The notes below the pieces were generated by a model that was not told the origin of the DNA, made no database searches, and was given only the letters and a program-made list of their open reading frames with translations. The position numbers were made by a program, and so were the translations under genes. Positions 53,841-63,830 of a stretch of DNA of 64,000 bases are shown here, in pieces; position 1 is the first letter of the stretch; each line of letters starts with the position of its first letter. Source of the stretch: an uncultured Blastocatellia bacterium (GTDB lineage Bacteria > Acidobacteriota > Blastocatellia > Pyrinomonadales > Pyrinomonadaceae); NCBI GenBank assembly GCA_946480785.1, contig CAMLLD010000023.1, positions 6,040 to 70,039 of the forward strand, in the 5' to 3' direction.

Positions 53841-54685
53841 GAACTTGCGAAGACATACCTGAGCGACTGACCTTGTATCTCGATAACGAGTTACAAGATG
53901 ACGAGCGCGTAGCGATCGAAGCGCACGTGCAGTCGTGTGCGTCGTGCAAGGCGTTTGTCGAAAAAGAGCTTGCATTTCTGAATGCGATCCGCGGCAGTGG
54001 ACCATTGCACGCAGCGCCGGCGGAGTTGAAAACGAAAGTGGGCGCGGTTGTGAGTGGTTCGAAGCCGACGGTGCATGTTCGTTCGCGGTTGAAATGGATC
54101 GTGCCGATCGCGGCCGTGTTGCTGTTGCTTATTACGCCGGTTGTGGTGTGGCGGGTGATGCGGCAAGCGAATCGTGCCGGAAACGGTGGGCCATCGCCGT
54201 TTGCGTTGATGGCGGTCGAGAGCCATTTGCGTCACATGCGCGGGCAGTTGCCGCTGGAGGTTAATACGAGCAGTCCGCAAGAGATCTCCACGTGGTTTGC
54301 AAACAAGGTCAATTTCAACGTGAAGCTGCCGAGTTATCAGGAGTCGTCAGGGCAGGAGAAAGTCTACACGCTCGAGGGCGCGCGGCTCGTCGGTTATGAA
54401 AAGGATTACGCGGCGTACGTGGCGTATCGGATGAAGGAGCGGCCGATCAGTCTTGTGATTACGTCGGATTCGGTGGCGCGGCCGTCAGGCGGCGAGCAGA
54501 TCGCTTCGCGCGGTTTGAAGTTTCACTACAATTCGATTGACGGTTTCAAAGTGATCACGTGGTCCGACCGCGGTCTCACCTATGCACTCGTGTCAGACCT
54601 CGATGAGCGCGGGCAGCAGTCGTGCATCGTTTGTCACCAGGGCACGAAGGACCAGGACTTCATCGAACCTCTGAAACCCCATTAA
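53837..54685 (+). CDS. Membrane anti-sigma factor with a C-terminal CxxCH (haem c-type) motif
   Basis: The 282-residue protein has a zf-HC2 domain at about 1-45 (MRTCEDIPERLTLYLDNELQ and HVQSCASCKAF), one membrane helix near 88-108 (WIVPIAAVLLLLITPVVVW), and a 170-residue extracytoplasmic domain with FALMAVESHLRHMRGQLPLE, VYTLEGARLVGYEKDYAAYV and ISLVITSDSV. The C-terminus reads SCIVCHQGTKD: Cys263, Cys266 and His267 form CxxCH, the site for covalent haem c, on the side where haem c is attached. The domain resembles the exported part of other acidobacterial anti-sigma factors. Haem attachment and redox sensing are inferences; a disulfide or metal site is the alternative. The stop overlaps the convergent M64 gene. 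Confidence 0.88.
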   Translation: MRTCEDIPERLTLYLDNELQDDERVAIEAHVQSCASCKAFVEKELAFLNAIRGSGPLHAAPAELKTKVGAVVSGSKPTVHVRSRLKWIVPIAAVLLLLITPVVVWRVMRQANRAGNGGPSPFALMAVESHLRHMRGQLPLEVNTSSPQEISTWFANKVNFNVKLPSYQESSGQEKVYTLEGARLVGYEKDYAAYVAYRMKERPISLVITSDSVARPSGGEQIASRGLKFHYNSIDGFKVITWSDRGLTYALVSDLDERGQQSCIVCHQGTKDQDFIEPLKPH

Positions 54686-56085
54686 CTCGAATACATCTTG
54701 ATGATCCGTTCGATCGCCTCACGACAAACCTTGCAGAACTTATCCGAGCGCGAAAACATGATGCAGTCGATCTCCGGCCGGTAATAACCCTTCGCCTCAT
54801 ACATCGCGCCTTCAAACGCGCCGACCTGGCCGTAATGCTTCTCGGCCTTGAACATCTTCTGCTCGTGCTCCAGCTCTTCGCGAAACAGCGCCTCCATCTC
54901 TTCCTCGGGACGCTTGTCTTTGCGCAACTGCGCGCGCCGCTTCTGAATCTCGCGTGAGTAAGTTTCAAAATCCTCCTTGTTCCACGGCGTCGGGATGGGC
55001 GTCACGTTCGCGAACGGTGACGCGAGATGCCGCCACTTCAACGTGCTGATATCCAGTAGCGCTGTGACGTTCGGTTCCCACGGCTCGACGCGCTGCGCCG
55101 GCGTCGTGTACTCGACCGGCGACGTGTAGTACTCATCAGCGAGTCCCGCGAAGTGATGACCGAACTCGTGCACGAACACGTAATTCGCAAACGCATTGTC
55201 AGACGCGACCGTGCTGTAGAGATTAAAAATGCCGCCACCGCCGTACGTGCGGCCATTAACCACCACTTCGATGAACTCGTACGGCGCAAACTGCGCGGCG
55301 CGCCGCAGCTTCTGATTGTCAAACGTCAATACATATCGTTCGGAGCCGAATGCGTCGTACGTCGCGCCGATGGGCGAGTCGCGATAGATGCCGGTTGATG
55401 GCCGCGAGATTCCCGATTCAGCGGCCGGCGGCGCCATGGCCCACACGTTGAAGTTGCGGCGGTTCTCCTTGAAAGGCGAAGTGGCAAACAACACTTCCGT
55501 GAGCCGGCGCGCGTCCGCTTCAAACTTCTTCGCTTCGGCGGCCGTGTAACCATCACCGAGTATCAGGAAGTCGACTTTGTTTTCCGGTTCGCCGGTTTTC
55601 TGAATCGTGAGCAACGGCGCGGGCGCGGCGGGTTTCGAGCGATCGACAAACTGGTCCGCCGGATCGATCGTCGTGGTCCAGATATCGACGAACGCGTTCT
55701 TCGCATCGCGTTTCTGTAAAGTGATGGTGACGGGCGCGCAGGGAGCCGGGAAGCGCAACGACTCCTGAAACGTGCGCTTGATCGACTTCGCTTCGTCAGT
55801 CGTTTCCCACTCGCCGAAGATCGACGCGAACCCGCGCGAGTAGAGCAACTGCTTCGTTTTCGCGTCCCTGACTTCGAAAAAGTATTTGCCGAGGTTCGAG
55901 GCGTCGATGTTTTGCTTCGGATTTCCCGGCCATGGCAGCGGCTCGATCACGACGCGATCGAGGCTGAAGATTTCCTGCGCCGCGTCGCCGGTGTGGTAGT
56001 AGTCGACGCGCATGGTCTCGGCGGCGAACGCGCTCGTAGCCAGTATTAAAAGGGCGATTACGACAAATATTGGTCTGATAATCAT
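54682..56085 (-). CDS. Secreted M64-family metallopeptidase
   Basis: The 467-residue protein has a signal peptide (IFVVIALLILATSAFAAE). An N-terminal beta domain (about 25-140) is followed by the M64 peptidase unit: KVDFLILGDGYTAAEAKKFE near 168, FATSPFKENRRNFNVWAMAP, SGISRPSTGIYRDSPIGATY and the zinc motif VHEFGHHFAGLADEYY near 312 (HExxHxxGxxD). C-terminal residues include CIMFSRSDKFCKVCREAIER, probably disulfide or metal-linked. M64 includes the IgA peptidase of Clostridium, but environmental members have unknown substrates. Confidence 0.9.
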   Translation of the reverse strand: MIIRPIFVVIALLILATSAFAAETMRVDYYHTGDAAQEIFSLDRVVIEPLPWPGNPKQNIDASNLGKYFFEVRDAKTKQLLYSRGFASIFGEWETTDEAKSIKRTFQESLRFPAPCAPVTITLQKRDAKNAFVDIWTTTIDPADQFVDRSKPAAPAPLLTIQKTGEPENKVDFLILGDGYTAAEAKKFEADARRLTEVLFATSPFKENRRNFNVWAMAPPAAESGISRPSTGIYRDSPIGATYDAFGSERYVLTFDNQKLRRAAQFAPYEFIEVVVNGRTYGGGGIFNLYSTVASDNAFANYVFVHEFGHHFAGLADEYYTSPVEYTTPAQRVEPWEPNVTALLDISTLKWRHLASPFANVTPIPTPWNKEDFETYSREIQKRRAQLRKDKRPEEEMEALFREELEHEQKMFKAEKHYGQVGAFEGAMYEAKGYYRPEIDCIMFSRSDKFCKVCREAIERIIKMYSS

Positions 56086-56111
56086 AGTGCGGATGATACA
56101 CTATCGAACCT

Positions 56112-57794
56112 ATGGCTAGTGTCCTTGAGATCATTCCACTCGGCGGCATCGGCGAGTTTGGAATGAACTGCATGGCGGTGCGTTACGGTGACGAGATGCT
56201 GATTCTCGACGCCGGGATGGGCTTTCCCGAGGAGACTGCGTACGGCGTCGACGTCTCGATTCCCAATTTTAATTTTCTTGACGAGTACAAGGACGCCATC
56301 ACCGCCATCGTGCTCACTCACGGCCACGAAGATCATCTGGGTGCGCTGCCGTACTTACTCAAGAAGTTCAACGTCCCCGTTTATTGTTCCCACTTCACCG
56401 CCGGGCTCGCCGAAAGCAAACTCGAAGAACACGACCTGCTGGGCGACGTTCTGCTGCATCGCGTCGAGCCGCGCGATGTGGTGGACATCGGCGTCTTCAG
56501 CATCGAGTTCATTCGCGTCTCGCACTCGCTCGTTGATTGTTTTTCGCTCGGCATCAGGACGCCAGTCGGCACGATCATTCACACGGGCGATTACAAAGTG
56601 GACGAGACGCCCGTCATCGGTGAGCCGATAGATCTAAGGTCGTTCCGGCGTTACGGGCAGGACGGCGTGCTCGCGCTGCTCTCCGATTCGACGAACGCGA
56701 CCGTTCCCGGCCGCACGCCGTCGGAACGCGCGGTGATTCCCGCGTTCGAGGAAATCTTTTCGGAAGCAAAGGGCCGCATCATCGTGGCGGCGTTTGCTTC
56801 GTCGATTCATCGTTTGCAGATCGTGCTCGACGTGTCCCAACAGTTCAACCGCCACGTCTGCGTGCTCGGCCGTTCGATGCAGAAGAACGTGGAAGTTGCC
56901 GAGCGGCTCGGTTATCTCGACATTCCGGACGGGCTGCTTGTTTCGCTCAACGAAGCGAAGCTGATGAGCGATCATGAGGTCGTGTTTCTCGTCACCGGAT
57001 CGCAGGGCGAGGCGCGCGCGGCGCTGTCGCAGATGGCTATGCAGAGTTACAAAGGACTGATGGTCGAAGAGGGCGACACGGTCGTGCTTTCAGCGCGCAT
57101 CATTCCCGGCAACGAGCGGCTCATCTCGCGGATGATCGGTTTCATTTACAAACGCGGCGCAAACATCATCGAGGAAAAACGCCGGCTGGTCCACGTCAGC
57201 GGTCACGCGTCCCAGGAAGACATTCGCATCATGACCGAAGCCGTGCGGCCGAAGTTTGTCGTGCCGATTCACGGCGAGTACCGGATGCTTTTCCGCCACA
57301 AGGAGTTTGTCAAAAACCATCTCGGCTACGCGGAAGAGAACATCATCCTGATCGAAAACGGCGATGTGCTCGAGCTTGACGGCGAGCGTGCGGTGGTTGT
57401 CGACAAACGGGAGATCGGCCGTACGTTCATCGACGAAAGTGGTTTTGAGGAAATAAATAGTGACACGGTGCGCGAACGGAAGCAGCTCGCGTACGAAGGC
57501 ACGATCACGGTCGTAGTGACGATCGATGGAAACTCGGGCCGGTTGCTGGAGGAGCCGCGGATCGTCGCGCGTGGCGTGCGTGGACTTCCGCCAAACGGAT
57601 TCGGCAGCAATGGCGCGAACCGCCTGATGAGTGATGCGAAGCGTGTGGTCGCGGCGTCGATCGCCGGCGCTTCGCGGCAGACGTTGACAGACGAGACGTT
57701 GTTGAAAGAGCACGTGCGCGTGGAGTTGAAGCGGTTCATTCAGAAGCAGACCGGCGCGCGGCCGGTGATCATGCCGGTTATCGTCTTCACATGA
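56112..57794 (+). CDS. rnj: Ribonuclease J
   Basis: RNase J degrades and matures RNA from the 5' end and internally. The 560-residue protein shows IIPLGGIGEFGMNCMAVRYG at the start, the metallo-beta-lactamase motif LTHGHEDHLGALPYLL near 72, SHSLVDCFSLGIRTPVGTII near 138, HTGDYKVDETPV, the beta-CASP part LLSDSTNATVPGRTPSE near 190 and SGHASQEDI near 364, and IHGEYRMLFRH near 389. All catalytic His and Asp are in place. It is the first gene of a long co-directional block to the window's end. Confidence 0.95.
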   Translation: MASVLEIIPLGGIGEFGMNCMAVRYGDEMLILDAGMGFPEETAYGVDVSIPNFNFLDEYKDAITAIVLTHGHEDHLGALPYLLKKFNVPVYCSHFTAGLAESKLEEHDLLGDVLLHRVEPRDVVDIGVFSIEFIRVSHSLVDCFSLGIRTPVGTIIHTGDYKVDETPVIGEPIDLRSFRRYGQDGVLALLSDSTNATVPGRTPSERAVIPAFEEIFSEAKGRIIVAAFASSIHRLQIVLDVSQQFNRHVCVLGRSMQKNVEVAERLGYLDIPDGLLVSLNEAKLMSDHEVVFLVTGSQGEARAALSQMAMQSYKGLMVEEGDTVVLSARIIPGNERLISRMIGFIYKRGANIIEEKRRLVHVSGHASQEDIRIMTEAVRPKFVVPIHGEYRMLFRHKEFVKNHLGYAEENIILIENGDVLELDGERAVVVDKREIGRTFIDESGFEEINSDTVRERKQLAYEGTITVVVTIDGNSGRLLEEPRIVARGVRGLPPNGFGSNGANRLMSDAKRVVAASIAGASRQTLTDETLLKEHVRVELKRFIQKQTGARPVIMPVIVFT

Positions 57795-58561
57795 CGTTTT
57801 GGACCAACAAGACGGTGCTGATCACGGGCGCTTCGTCCGGGATTGGCAAAGGTCTGTCGCTGGAGATCGCGGCGCGCGGCGGACGGCTCGGACTTGTCGC
57901 GCGGCGCGAAGATGTGCTCAATGAAAACGTCGGCGAGATTCGCGCGCGCAGCGGAACGGCGGTCGCTGTCGCGGCGGACGTGCGCGATGCGGACGCGATG
58001 AAACAAGCGACGGACCGCGTGCGCGCCGAGCTTGGTCCAATCGACGTGCTGATCGCGAATGCGGGCGTCGGCACGACCGACTACGTCGCGAAACTCGATC
58101 CGCAAGTCGTCGCCGACGTCATCAACATCAACGTGCTTGGTGCAGTGAACAGTGTGGCCGCGGTGTTGCCGGAGATGATCGAGCGCAAGAGCGGTCAGCT
58201 CGTGGCGATTGCGAGTCTCGCCGGTTATCGGGGCTTGCCGAAGTCGGCCGCGTATTCCGCGAGCAAAGCCGCGTTGTCGTCGTTCTTTGAGAGTTTGCGG
58301 ATCGATCTGCGCCACACCGGTGTAACGGTTTCGATTATTTATCCCGGTTTTATCAAGACGCCGCTGACTTCGGGCCGCATGGCGAAGATGCCGTACCTGA
58401 TGGAGCTCGACGACGGTGTTAAGAAGATCGTGACCGCAATTGAAAAAGGCAAGAAGAGTTATGCCTTTCCCTGGCAGCTCGCCACGATCGTCCGTTCTAG
58501 TTTGCTCATGCCGCCTTCGCTCTACGATTGGATCGCAGAAAGGAATTCTTTCCGAGAGTGA
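57791..58561 (+). CDS. SDR family oxidoreductase
   Basis: The 256-residue protein starts inside the RNase J stop (ATGA). It has the cofactor loop ITGASSGIGKGLSLEIAARG near 11, IANAGVGTTDYVAKL near 85, VAIASLAGYRGLPKSAAYSA near 137 and SKAALSSFFESLRIDL with Lys, so the catalytic Ser, Tyr and Lys are present. The C-terminus KSYAFPWQLATIVRSSLLMP is weakly amphipathic, as in SDRs of lipid metabolism. Substrate unknown. Its stop overlaps the next gene as GTGA. Confidence 0.9.
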   Translation: MTFWTNKTVLITGASSGIGKGLSLEIAARGGRLGLVARREDVLNENVGEIRARSGTAVAVAADVRDADAMKQATDRVRAELGPIDVLIANAGVGTTDYVAKLDPQVVADVININVLGAVNSVAAVLPEMIERKSGQLVAIASLAGYRGLPKSAAYSASKAALSSFFESLRIDLRHTGVTVSIIYPGFIKTPLTSGRMAKMPYLMELDDGVKKIVTAIEKGKKSYAFPWQLATIVRSSLLMPPSLYDWIAERNSFRE

Positions 58562-59439
58562 CAATCCTTCAAGCTATCTTTCTCGGCCTCGTACAGGGCC
58601 TGACCGAATTCATTCCCGTTAGTTCGACTGCTCATCTCGTTTTTGCCGCGCGCCTCGTGAATCTCTTCGGCGGCGCCGACAAGACGCTGCAAGCCGAACA
58701 GACCACCGCCACGATCGCGGTGATCCAACTCGGCACGTTGCTCGCCGTGCTGATTTACTTCGCGGGCGACATCATCAATATCCTGCGCGCATTTATCGGC
58801 GACCACATCGCGTGGTTCAGTGGCCGCGCTGATGCTGGACGGCCAAAACTCTCGCGCGATGCGTGGCTCGGTTGGCTCGTGATCATCGGTTCGCTTCCGG
58901 TCGGTGTTATCGGGCTGTTGCTCAAGAAGCATATCGAAGGAACGTTTACGAAAAATCTTTGGGTAATCGCGACGATGATGATCGTTGTCGGAGTTTTGAT
59001 GATGATCGCGGAGCTTGTCAGTCGACGTGAGCGCGGTATGGACCAACTGCGCGTCGGCGACGCGCTCGCCGTTGGGTTCTCGCAGTGTCTCGCGCTGATT
59101 CCCGGATCGAGCCGTTCGGGTTCGACGATCATGGGCGGCTTGTTTGCCGGATTGACGCGTGAAACCGCGGCGCGGTTTTCGTTTCTGTTGTCGATACCGG
59201 CGATTGCGGCGAGCGGTCTGTTGGAACTGAAAGAGGCCGCTGCCAAGTTGCCTCACGGAAGCTATGGGTCGCTGGTGGTGGCGACGGTCGTTGCGGGCGT
59301 AGTCGGGTATGCGTCGATTTGGTTTTTGCTGCGTTATCTGCGCACGCACTCGCTGAGTCTGTTTATCGTGTATCGTGTGATCGTGGGAGTCGCGATTCTC
59401 GTCGCGTTGTCGGCGGGATACATTTCAGGAAATATTTAA
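58558..59439 (+). CDS. uppP: Undecaprenyl-diphosphatase
   Basis: UppP (BacA) removes a phosphate from undecaprenyl diphosphate, recycling the carrier for peptidoglycan and other envelope polymers. I use the GTG start at 58558, which overlaps the SDR stop as GTGA and opens with the family's usual ILQAIFLGLVQGLTEFIPVS. The 293-residue protein has multiple membrane helices, and the second diagnostic motif is PGSSRSGSTIMGGL near 182. The longer open frame from TTG 58528 adds ten residues unlike the family. Confidence 0.94.
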   Translation: MTILQAIFLGLVQGLTEFIPVSSTAHLVFAARLVNLFGGADKTLQAEQTTATIAVIQLGTLLAVLIYFAGDIINILRAFIGDHIAWFSGRADAGRPKLSRDAWLGWLVIIGSLPVGVIGLLLKKHIEGTFTKNLWVIATMMIVVGVLMMIAELVSRRERGMDQLRVGDALAVGFSQCLALIPGSSRSGSTIMGGLFAGLTRETAARFSFLLSIPAIAASGLLELKEAAAKLPHGSYGSLVVATVVAGVVGYASIWFLLRYLRTHSLSLFIVYRVIVGVAILVALSAGYISGNI

Positions 59440-59456
59440 CGAGGAGGGGAGTGTAA

Positions 59457-59750
59457 ATGGATCAGCGGCCTCGCAGTCCGAGAGTTCCGGTTGAGTTCCC
59501 GTTGAAAATTGAAGGCACGGACGAGTCCGGCGAGCCTTTTGAAGCTGAGGGCACGGCGGTGAAGATCAGCCACGGCGGCGCGACGATCGTGATCGACATG
59601 GACGTGCCCGTCGGGTCGAAGGTGACACTGGTCCAGGCCTCCGGTGCTAAACTGGCCGCCGAAGTTAACGGCGCGTGGACAGACGAGCTTGACGGGAAAC
59701 GACGCATTGGCGTGCGGCTCCTCGAAGCGAACGGCTGGTTTGGGGAATAA
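59457..59750 (+). CDS. PilZ-domain protein
   Basis: The 97-residue protein follows a strong gaggagggga site. It opens with the R-rich RPRSPRVPVEFPLKIEG, then TAVKISHGGATIVIDMDVPV and VNGAWTDELDGKRRIGVRLL. The RxxxR plus (N/D)xSxxG layout of PilZ is approximate: the second motif is KISHGG. PilZ domains bind cyclic di-GMP, consistent with the HD-GYP protein elsewhere in the window. Because the motif is not perfect, binding is uncertain. Confidence 0.77.
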   Translation: MDQRPRSPRVPVEFPLKIEGTDESGEPFEAEGTAVKISHGGATIVIDMDVPVGSKVTLVQASGAKLAAEVNGAWTDELDGKRRIGVRLLEANGWFGE

Positions 59751-59778
59751 ATAAAAGCCAATGAAAAGCAAGAACTGA

Positions 59779-61479
59779 ATGAATAAACGCTGGATCGTCC
59801 GACGGCATGACACTGACGCCGCCGCCTCACTCGCACGCGTGCTCGGTGTCTCACCAATCCTCGCGGCTCTGCTCATCAATCGTGGTTACGCCGACGAGAT
59901 CTCGGCGCGCGCGTTTCTCTCGCCGTCTTACGATCAACTCCACGAACCTTATCTAATGCTCGGCATGCGCGAAGCCGTCGCGCGCGTCAAACACGCCGTC
60001 GAAAACAACGAACCGATCCTGATCTACGGCGACTACGACGTCGACGGCACCACCGGCACTGCCATCCTGCTTCGCGCGTTAAAGCTTCTCGGCGCGCGCA
60101 CGGGCTTTCACATCCCACACCGTTTCACCGAAGGCTACGGCATTCAACAACCCGCGCTCGAACGCGCCCTCGCCGACGGCTACAAACTCGTCATCAGCGT
60201 CGACTGCGGCATTCGCGCGCACGAACCGCTCTACTGGGCGCGCGACCACAATCTCGACGTCATCATCACCGATCATCATCTCCCTGACGAAGACGAAGGC
60301 GCGCCCCCCGCGTTCGCGGTGCTCAATCCAAACCAGGCGGGCTGTCCGTATCCGGATAAAAACCTCGCCGGCGTAGGCGTAGCATTCAAACTCGTTCACG
60401 CACTGTTTCGCGAATACGGACGCGAACCACAAGTCGCCGCGTTCATGAAAGTCGTCGCGATCGGCACCGTGGCTGACGTTGCGAAACTCACGGGCGAGAA
60501 CCGCACGATCGTGGCGATCGGTTTGAAAGATCTCGCCCGCGCCGCGAATCCGGGACTGAAGGCGTTGATCGACGTTGCCGGTTGCGGAGACGGCAAGGGC
60601 ATGACAGCATACGATCTCGGGTTTCGACTCGGACCACGCATCAACGCCGCGGGACGCATGGACGCGGCGCGCGCGGTCGTCGAGCTCTTTGATACGCGCG
60701 ATTCCGCTGAGGCGCGCCGCCTGGCCGAACATCTCGACGCACGTAACGAAGAGCGGAAGACCGTGCAGCAACAGATCATCGATCTCGCGTTGGCGGAGCT
60801 GGGCGACAGCAAAGACGCGAAGGTCGCGGTGATCGAAGGCGCGGGCTGGCATCGTGGCGTCATTGGCATCGCTGCGTCGAAGATCGCCGAACGTTTGCAC
60901 CGCCCGTGCGTCGTGTTCTCGATCGACGGTGAGGTGGCCCATGGTTCGGGGCGCAGCATCGAGGCGTATCACCTGTTAAATGGGTTGACGGCGTGTGCCG
61001 ACTTGTTTGAGAAGTTTGGTGGGCATTCGCACGCGGCGGGGATCACGATCAGGCCCGAGCGGATCGCCGAGTTTCGACGGCGTTTGAACGAGCATGCGGC
61101 GTCGTGTTTGACGGAAGAGGATCTGGAACATTCGGTGGCGATAGATTTGGAAGTCGCGCCCGAGAGCGTGACGTTTCAGTTTGCGCGCGAGTTACAGGCA
61201 TTGGAACCGTTTGGCGCGGGGAATCCGCGTCCTGTTTTTGCGACGAAGAACTTGCGCTGTTTGTCGGAGCCGCTCGTGCTGAAAGACAAGCACTTGAAGT
61301 TAAGACTGGCCGGTCCGCAGAATCGGCCCTTGGAAGCTGTTTGGTGGAATTGTATTGAGACTGCGGGGCAAACGCCCGAGATGAAGGGCAGCATCGAACT
61401 CGCCTACAACCTCGAGGTGAACGCGTGGAACGATGAGTATCGCCTGCAGCTAAGCGTGCTCGACATGAAGTGTGGGTGA
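59779..61479 (+). CDS. recJ: Single-stranded-DNA-specific exonuclease RecJ
   Basis: RecJ degrades single-stranded DNA 5' to 3' in recombination and mismatch repair. The 566-residue length is usual. The DHH phosphoesterase motifs are complete: IYGDYDVDGTTGTAILL near 75, SVDCGIRAHEPL, VIITDHHLPDEDEGAPP near 164, VAIGTVADVAKL near 227 and the DHHA1 part GGHSHAAGITI near 413. The OB-fold follows (LEPFGAGNPRPVFATKNL near 475). It is followed after 44 bases by the LptC-like gene; a repeat lies in between. Confidence 0.95.
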   Translation: MNKRWIVRRHDTDAAASLARVLGVSPILAALLINRGYADEISARAFLSPSYDQLHEPYLMLGMREAVARVKHAVENNEPILIYGDYDVDGTTGTAILLRALKLLGARTGFHIPHRFTEGYGIQQPALERALADGYKLVISVDCGIRAHEPLYWARDHNLDVIITDHHLPDEDEGAPPAFAVLNPNQAGCPYPDKNLAGVGVAFKLVHALFREYGREPQVAAFMKVVAIGTVADVAKLTGENRTIVAIGLKDLARAANPGLKALIDVAGCGDGKGMTAYDLGFRLGPRINAAGRMDAARAVVELFDTRDSAEARRLAEHLDARNEERKTVQQQIIDLALAELGDSKDAKVAVIEGAGWHRGVIGIAASKIAERLHRPCVVFSIDGEVAHGSGRSIEAYHLLNGLTACADLFEKFGGHSHAAGITIRPERIAEFRRRLNEHAASCLTEEDLEHSVAIDLEVAPESVTFQFARELQALEPFGAGNPRPVFATKNLRCLSEPLVLKDKHLKLRLAGPQNRPLEAVWWNCIETAGQTPEMKGSIELAYNLEVNAWNDEYRLQLSVLDMKCG

Positions 61480-61485
61480 ACCAAA

Positions 61486-61511
61486 CCACAGAGGCACAGA
61501 GACACAGAGAA
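61486..61511. repeat. Short cacagag-type repeat
   Basis: Bases 61486-61511 read ccacagaggcacagagacac followed by agagaa, a second flavour of repeat (cacagag units) often seen between genes in environmental bacteria. It lies between recJ and the LptC-like gene. Confidence 0.5.
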
Positions 61512-61523
61512 GAGTGAATTGAG

Positions 61524-63830
61524 TTGCAAGAACTGACGCGGAAACGTTCATTCGGTATCGGCTGGCGCGCGCGCGTGCCGCTGATCGCGCGCATACTCGC
61601 GTTCGTGCTGCTCGCGTCGGGTATCGCCGTCGTCGGCATCTCGTATTACAAGCTGCGCAACGTCGAGAAGTTTCGCGCGAAGTCTGAGAAGCCCGAGCTA
61701 TCGAAGGAAGTCACGGGTCGCATCGAGGGCTACACACAACGCGTCACCAAAAACGGCCGGCTCTCTATGCTCGTGAAAGCGTCAGTCGATATCACGTTCT
61801 CCGACAATCATCACGAGCTGGAAAACGTCGACATCGCGGTCTACCCGCCGGAAGGTGACGTGCCCGATCAGATCACCGCCGCGCGCGCGATCTACCAGCC
61901 CACGGCGAACGTCATCTCCTTCGCCGGCAACGTAAAGATCGACACGAAAGATAAACTCCAGGTCACGACCGAGTCGCTGTCGTTCGATCAGGACACGGGC
62001 GTGGCCCAAACTGACGCCCTAATCGCTTTCAATCGCGAAAACGTTTCGGGCACCGCAACCGGCGCAGTCGTCGAACAGAAAAACAAACGTCTCGAATTAA
62101 AGAAAGACGTTTCCGTCAGAGTCGAACCGCAGGCTAACGCCGCGACGAAAGGTTCGGTGCGCGCCAAACCAGTCACGATCAAATCCGGCCACGCAACGTT
62201 CGAACACGAAGCACTGCGACTGAGTTTCACCGGCGGCGCCACGCTCGATCAGGAACGCAACATTCTCAGCGGCGATAACATCTACGCTCAGCTCAATCAG
62301 CAACAACGCCTCCAGAAAGGTGAAGTGCGCGGGAACTCGTATCTGCGCACGATGGAGCCGGGTCGCGCCGCCGAAGTCCATGCCGTCGACATGGATTTCT
62401 TTCTCGACAACGACCAGCGACTCGAACACGCGAACGCCAACAAAGACGTGATCGCGCGTTCGCTCGACACCGATTCAGACATGCAGCTCAGTGGCGGCAC
62501 TTCGCTCGACGTTTCGTTTCAGGCGACTGCTGATACGAGCCTTTTGAAAGAGATGTATTCGAGCGGCCGGTCAGTGATCACGCTCAGCGCGCCGAAGTCG
62601 AAAGCAAACGATCCGCATGCCGCAAACAAACGCCTGACTGCCGATTCGGTGAAACTGAGCTGGCGCAGCACCGGACGCGATCTCGAAAAAGCAGAAGCTT
62701 CCGGCAACGCGGAGTTATCCATCGAGCCCGTCACGAATAGCCCGCGCGCCGAACGCCGCAAGCTCAACGCGCCGCAGTTCGATTGCGACTTCTTTGAAGC
62801 CGGCAATCTCGCGCGCACTTGCAAAGCCACCGGCGGCGCGAAAGCCGTGATGGATCCGGTGCAACCCGATCCGAAACGCGGCACGCGCACGTTCACGTCG
62901 CAAAACATGACTGCGGTCTTCGTGCGCGACACGCAGGATATCGAGCGCGTCGACGGGCAGGGCGACGGTAAGTTCAACGAGAACGATCGCAACGGTGTCG
63001 CCGCAAACGTCTCTTACACCGCGGCCGATGAAACGGTGCGACTCCGCGGCGGCGATCCGACCGTTTGGGATTCGCGCGGCCGCACGAAAGCAGTCGAGCT
63101 CGATTCCGATCTCGCCAACGACGTCTCTTACGCGCGCAACAAAACGTCGACGACTTACTACAGCCAGGAACAGACCAACGGCGCGACGCCATTTTCAAAA
63201 ACGAAAAGCCCGGTCTACATCACGAGCGATCGCGCCGAGTTTCGTCACGACAGCGGACAAGGAACTTACACCGGCAACGCGCGCGCGTGGCAGGACGACA
63301 ACTTCGTGCGCGGCGACAAGCTCGTGGTCTACGTCAACGACAAACGCATGGAAGCAGTGGGCCACGTGCAGACCGCGATCTACGATTCGAAGCGCCGCGT
63401 CGATAACAACATGACGGTCGTGCCGGTCTTCGCCTCGTCTGACTCGATGTTCTATTCCGATCCCGATCGGATCATCCATTACGAAGGCGACGTCGATATC
63501 AAACAGGGAACCGATCGGCTGACGGGCGGCGTCGCGGACGTCTATCTCGCGAAAGACTCGAACGAGATGGAGAAGACGATCGCGCAAAAGAACGTCGTGC
63601 TCACGCAGCCGAACCGGCGCGGTACGGGCGACTGGTGCGAGTACACGGCGGCGACTGAGACCGCGGTCCTCAAAGGTAATCCGGCGCGCGTGGACGACAT
63701 CGAGCAGGGCAACACCGAAGGCGGGCGTTTGACCGTTTGGGTGCGCGAGAATAAAGTCACTGCCGACGATGCGCGTGGACCACTCTCGCCCGGCCGCGTG
63801 CGCTCGACACACAAGATTCGAAAACCGTGA
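61524..63830 (+). CDS. Fused LptC/LptA-like lipopolysaccharide-transport protein
   Basis: The 768-residue protein begins with TTG ([13 protein letters not shown]); no in-frame ATG occurs before the conserved core. A single membrane helix near 25-42 ([20 protein letters not shown]) leads into an LptC-like periplasmic domain ([22 protein letters not shown], [20 protein letters not shown]), then several OstA/LptA-type beta-jellyroll units: [72 protein letters not shown] and [20 protein letters not shown]. It overlaps lptB as GTGA. The protein could span part of the Lpt bridge by itself. Confidence 0.83.
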   Translation: MQELTRKRSFGIGWRARVPLIARILAFVLLASGIAVVGISYYKLRNVEKFRAKSEKPELSKEVTGRIEGYTQRVTKNGRLSMLVKASVDITFSDNHHELENVDIAVYPPEGDVPDQITAARAIYQPTANVISFAGNVKIDTKDKLQVTTESLSFDQDTGVAQTDALIAFNRENVSGTATGAVVEQKNKRLELKKDVSVRVEPQANAATKGSVRAKPVTIKSGHATFEHEALRLSFTGGATLDQERNILSGDNIYAQLNQQQRLQKGEVRGNSYLRTMEPGRAAEVHAVDMDFFLDNDQRLEHANANKDVIARSLDTDSDMQLSGGTSLDVSFQATADTSLLKEMYSSGRSVITLSAPKSKANDPHAANKRLTADSVKLSWRSTGRDLEKAEASGNAELSIEPVTNSPRAERRKLNAPQFDCDFFEAGNLARTCKATGGAKAVMDPVQPDPKRGTRTFTSQNMTAVFVRDTQDIERVDGQGDGKFNENDRNGVAANVSYTAADETVRLRGGDPTVWDSRGRTKAVELDSDLANDVSYARNKTSTTYYSQEQTNGATPFSKTKSPVYITSDRAEFRHDSGQGTYTGNARAWQDDNFVRGDKLVVYVNDKRMEAVGHVQTAIYDSKRRVDNNMTVVPVFASSDSMFYSDPDRIIHYEGDVDIKQGTDRLTGGVADVYLAKDSNEMEKTIAQKNVVLTQPNRRGTGDWCEYTAATETAVLKGNPARVDDIEQGNTEGGRLTVWVRENKVTADDARGPLSPGRVRSTHKIRKP

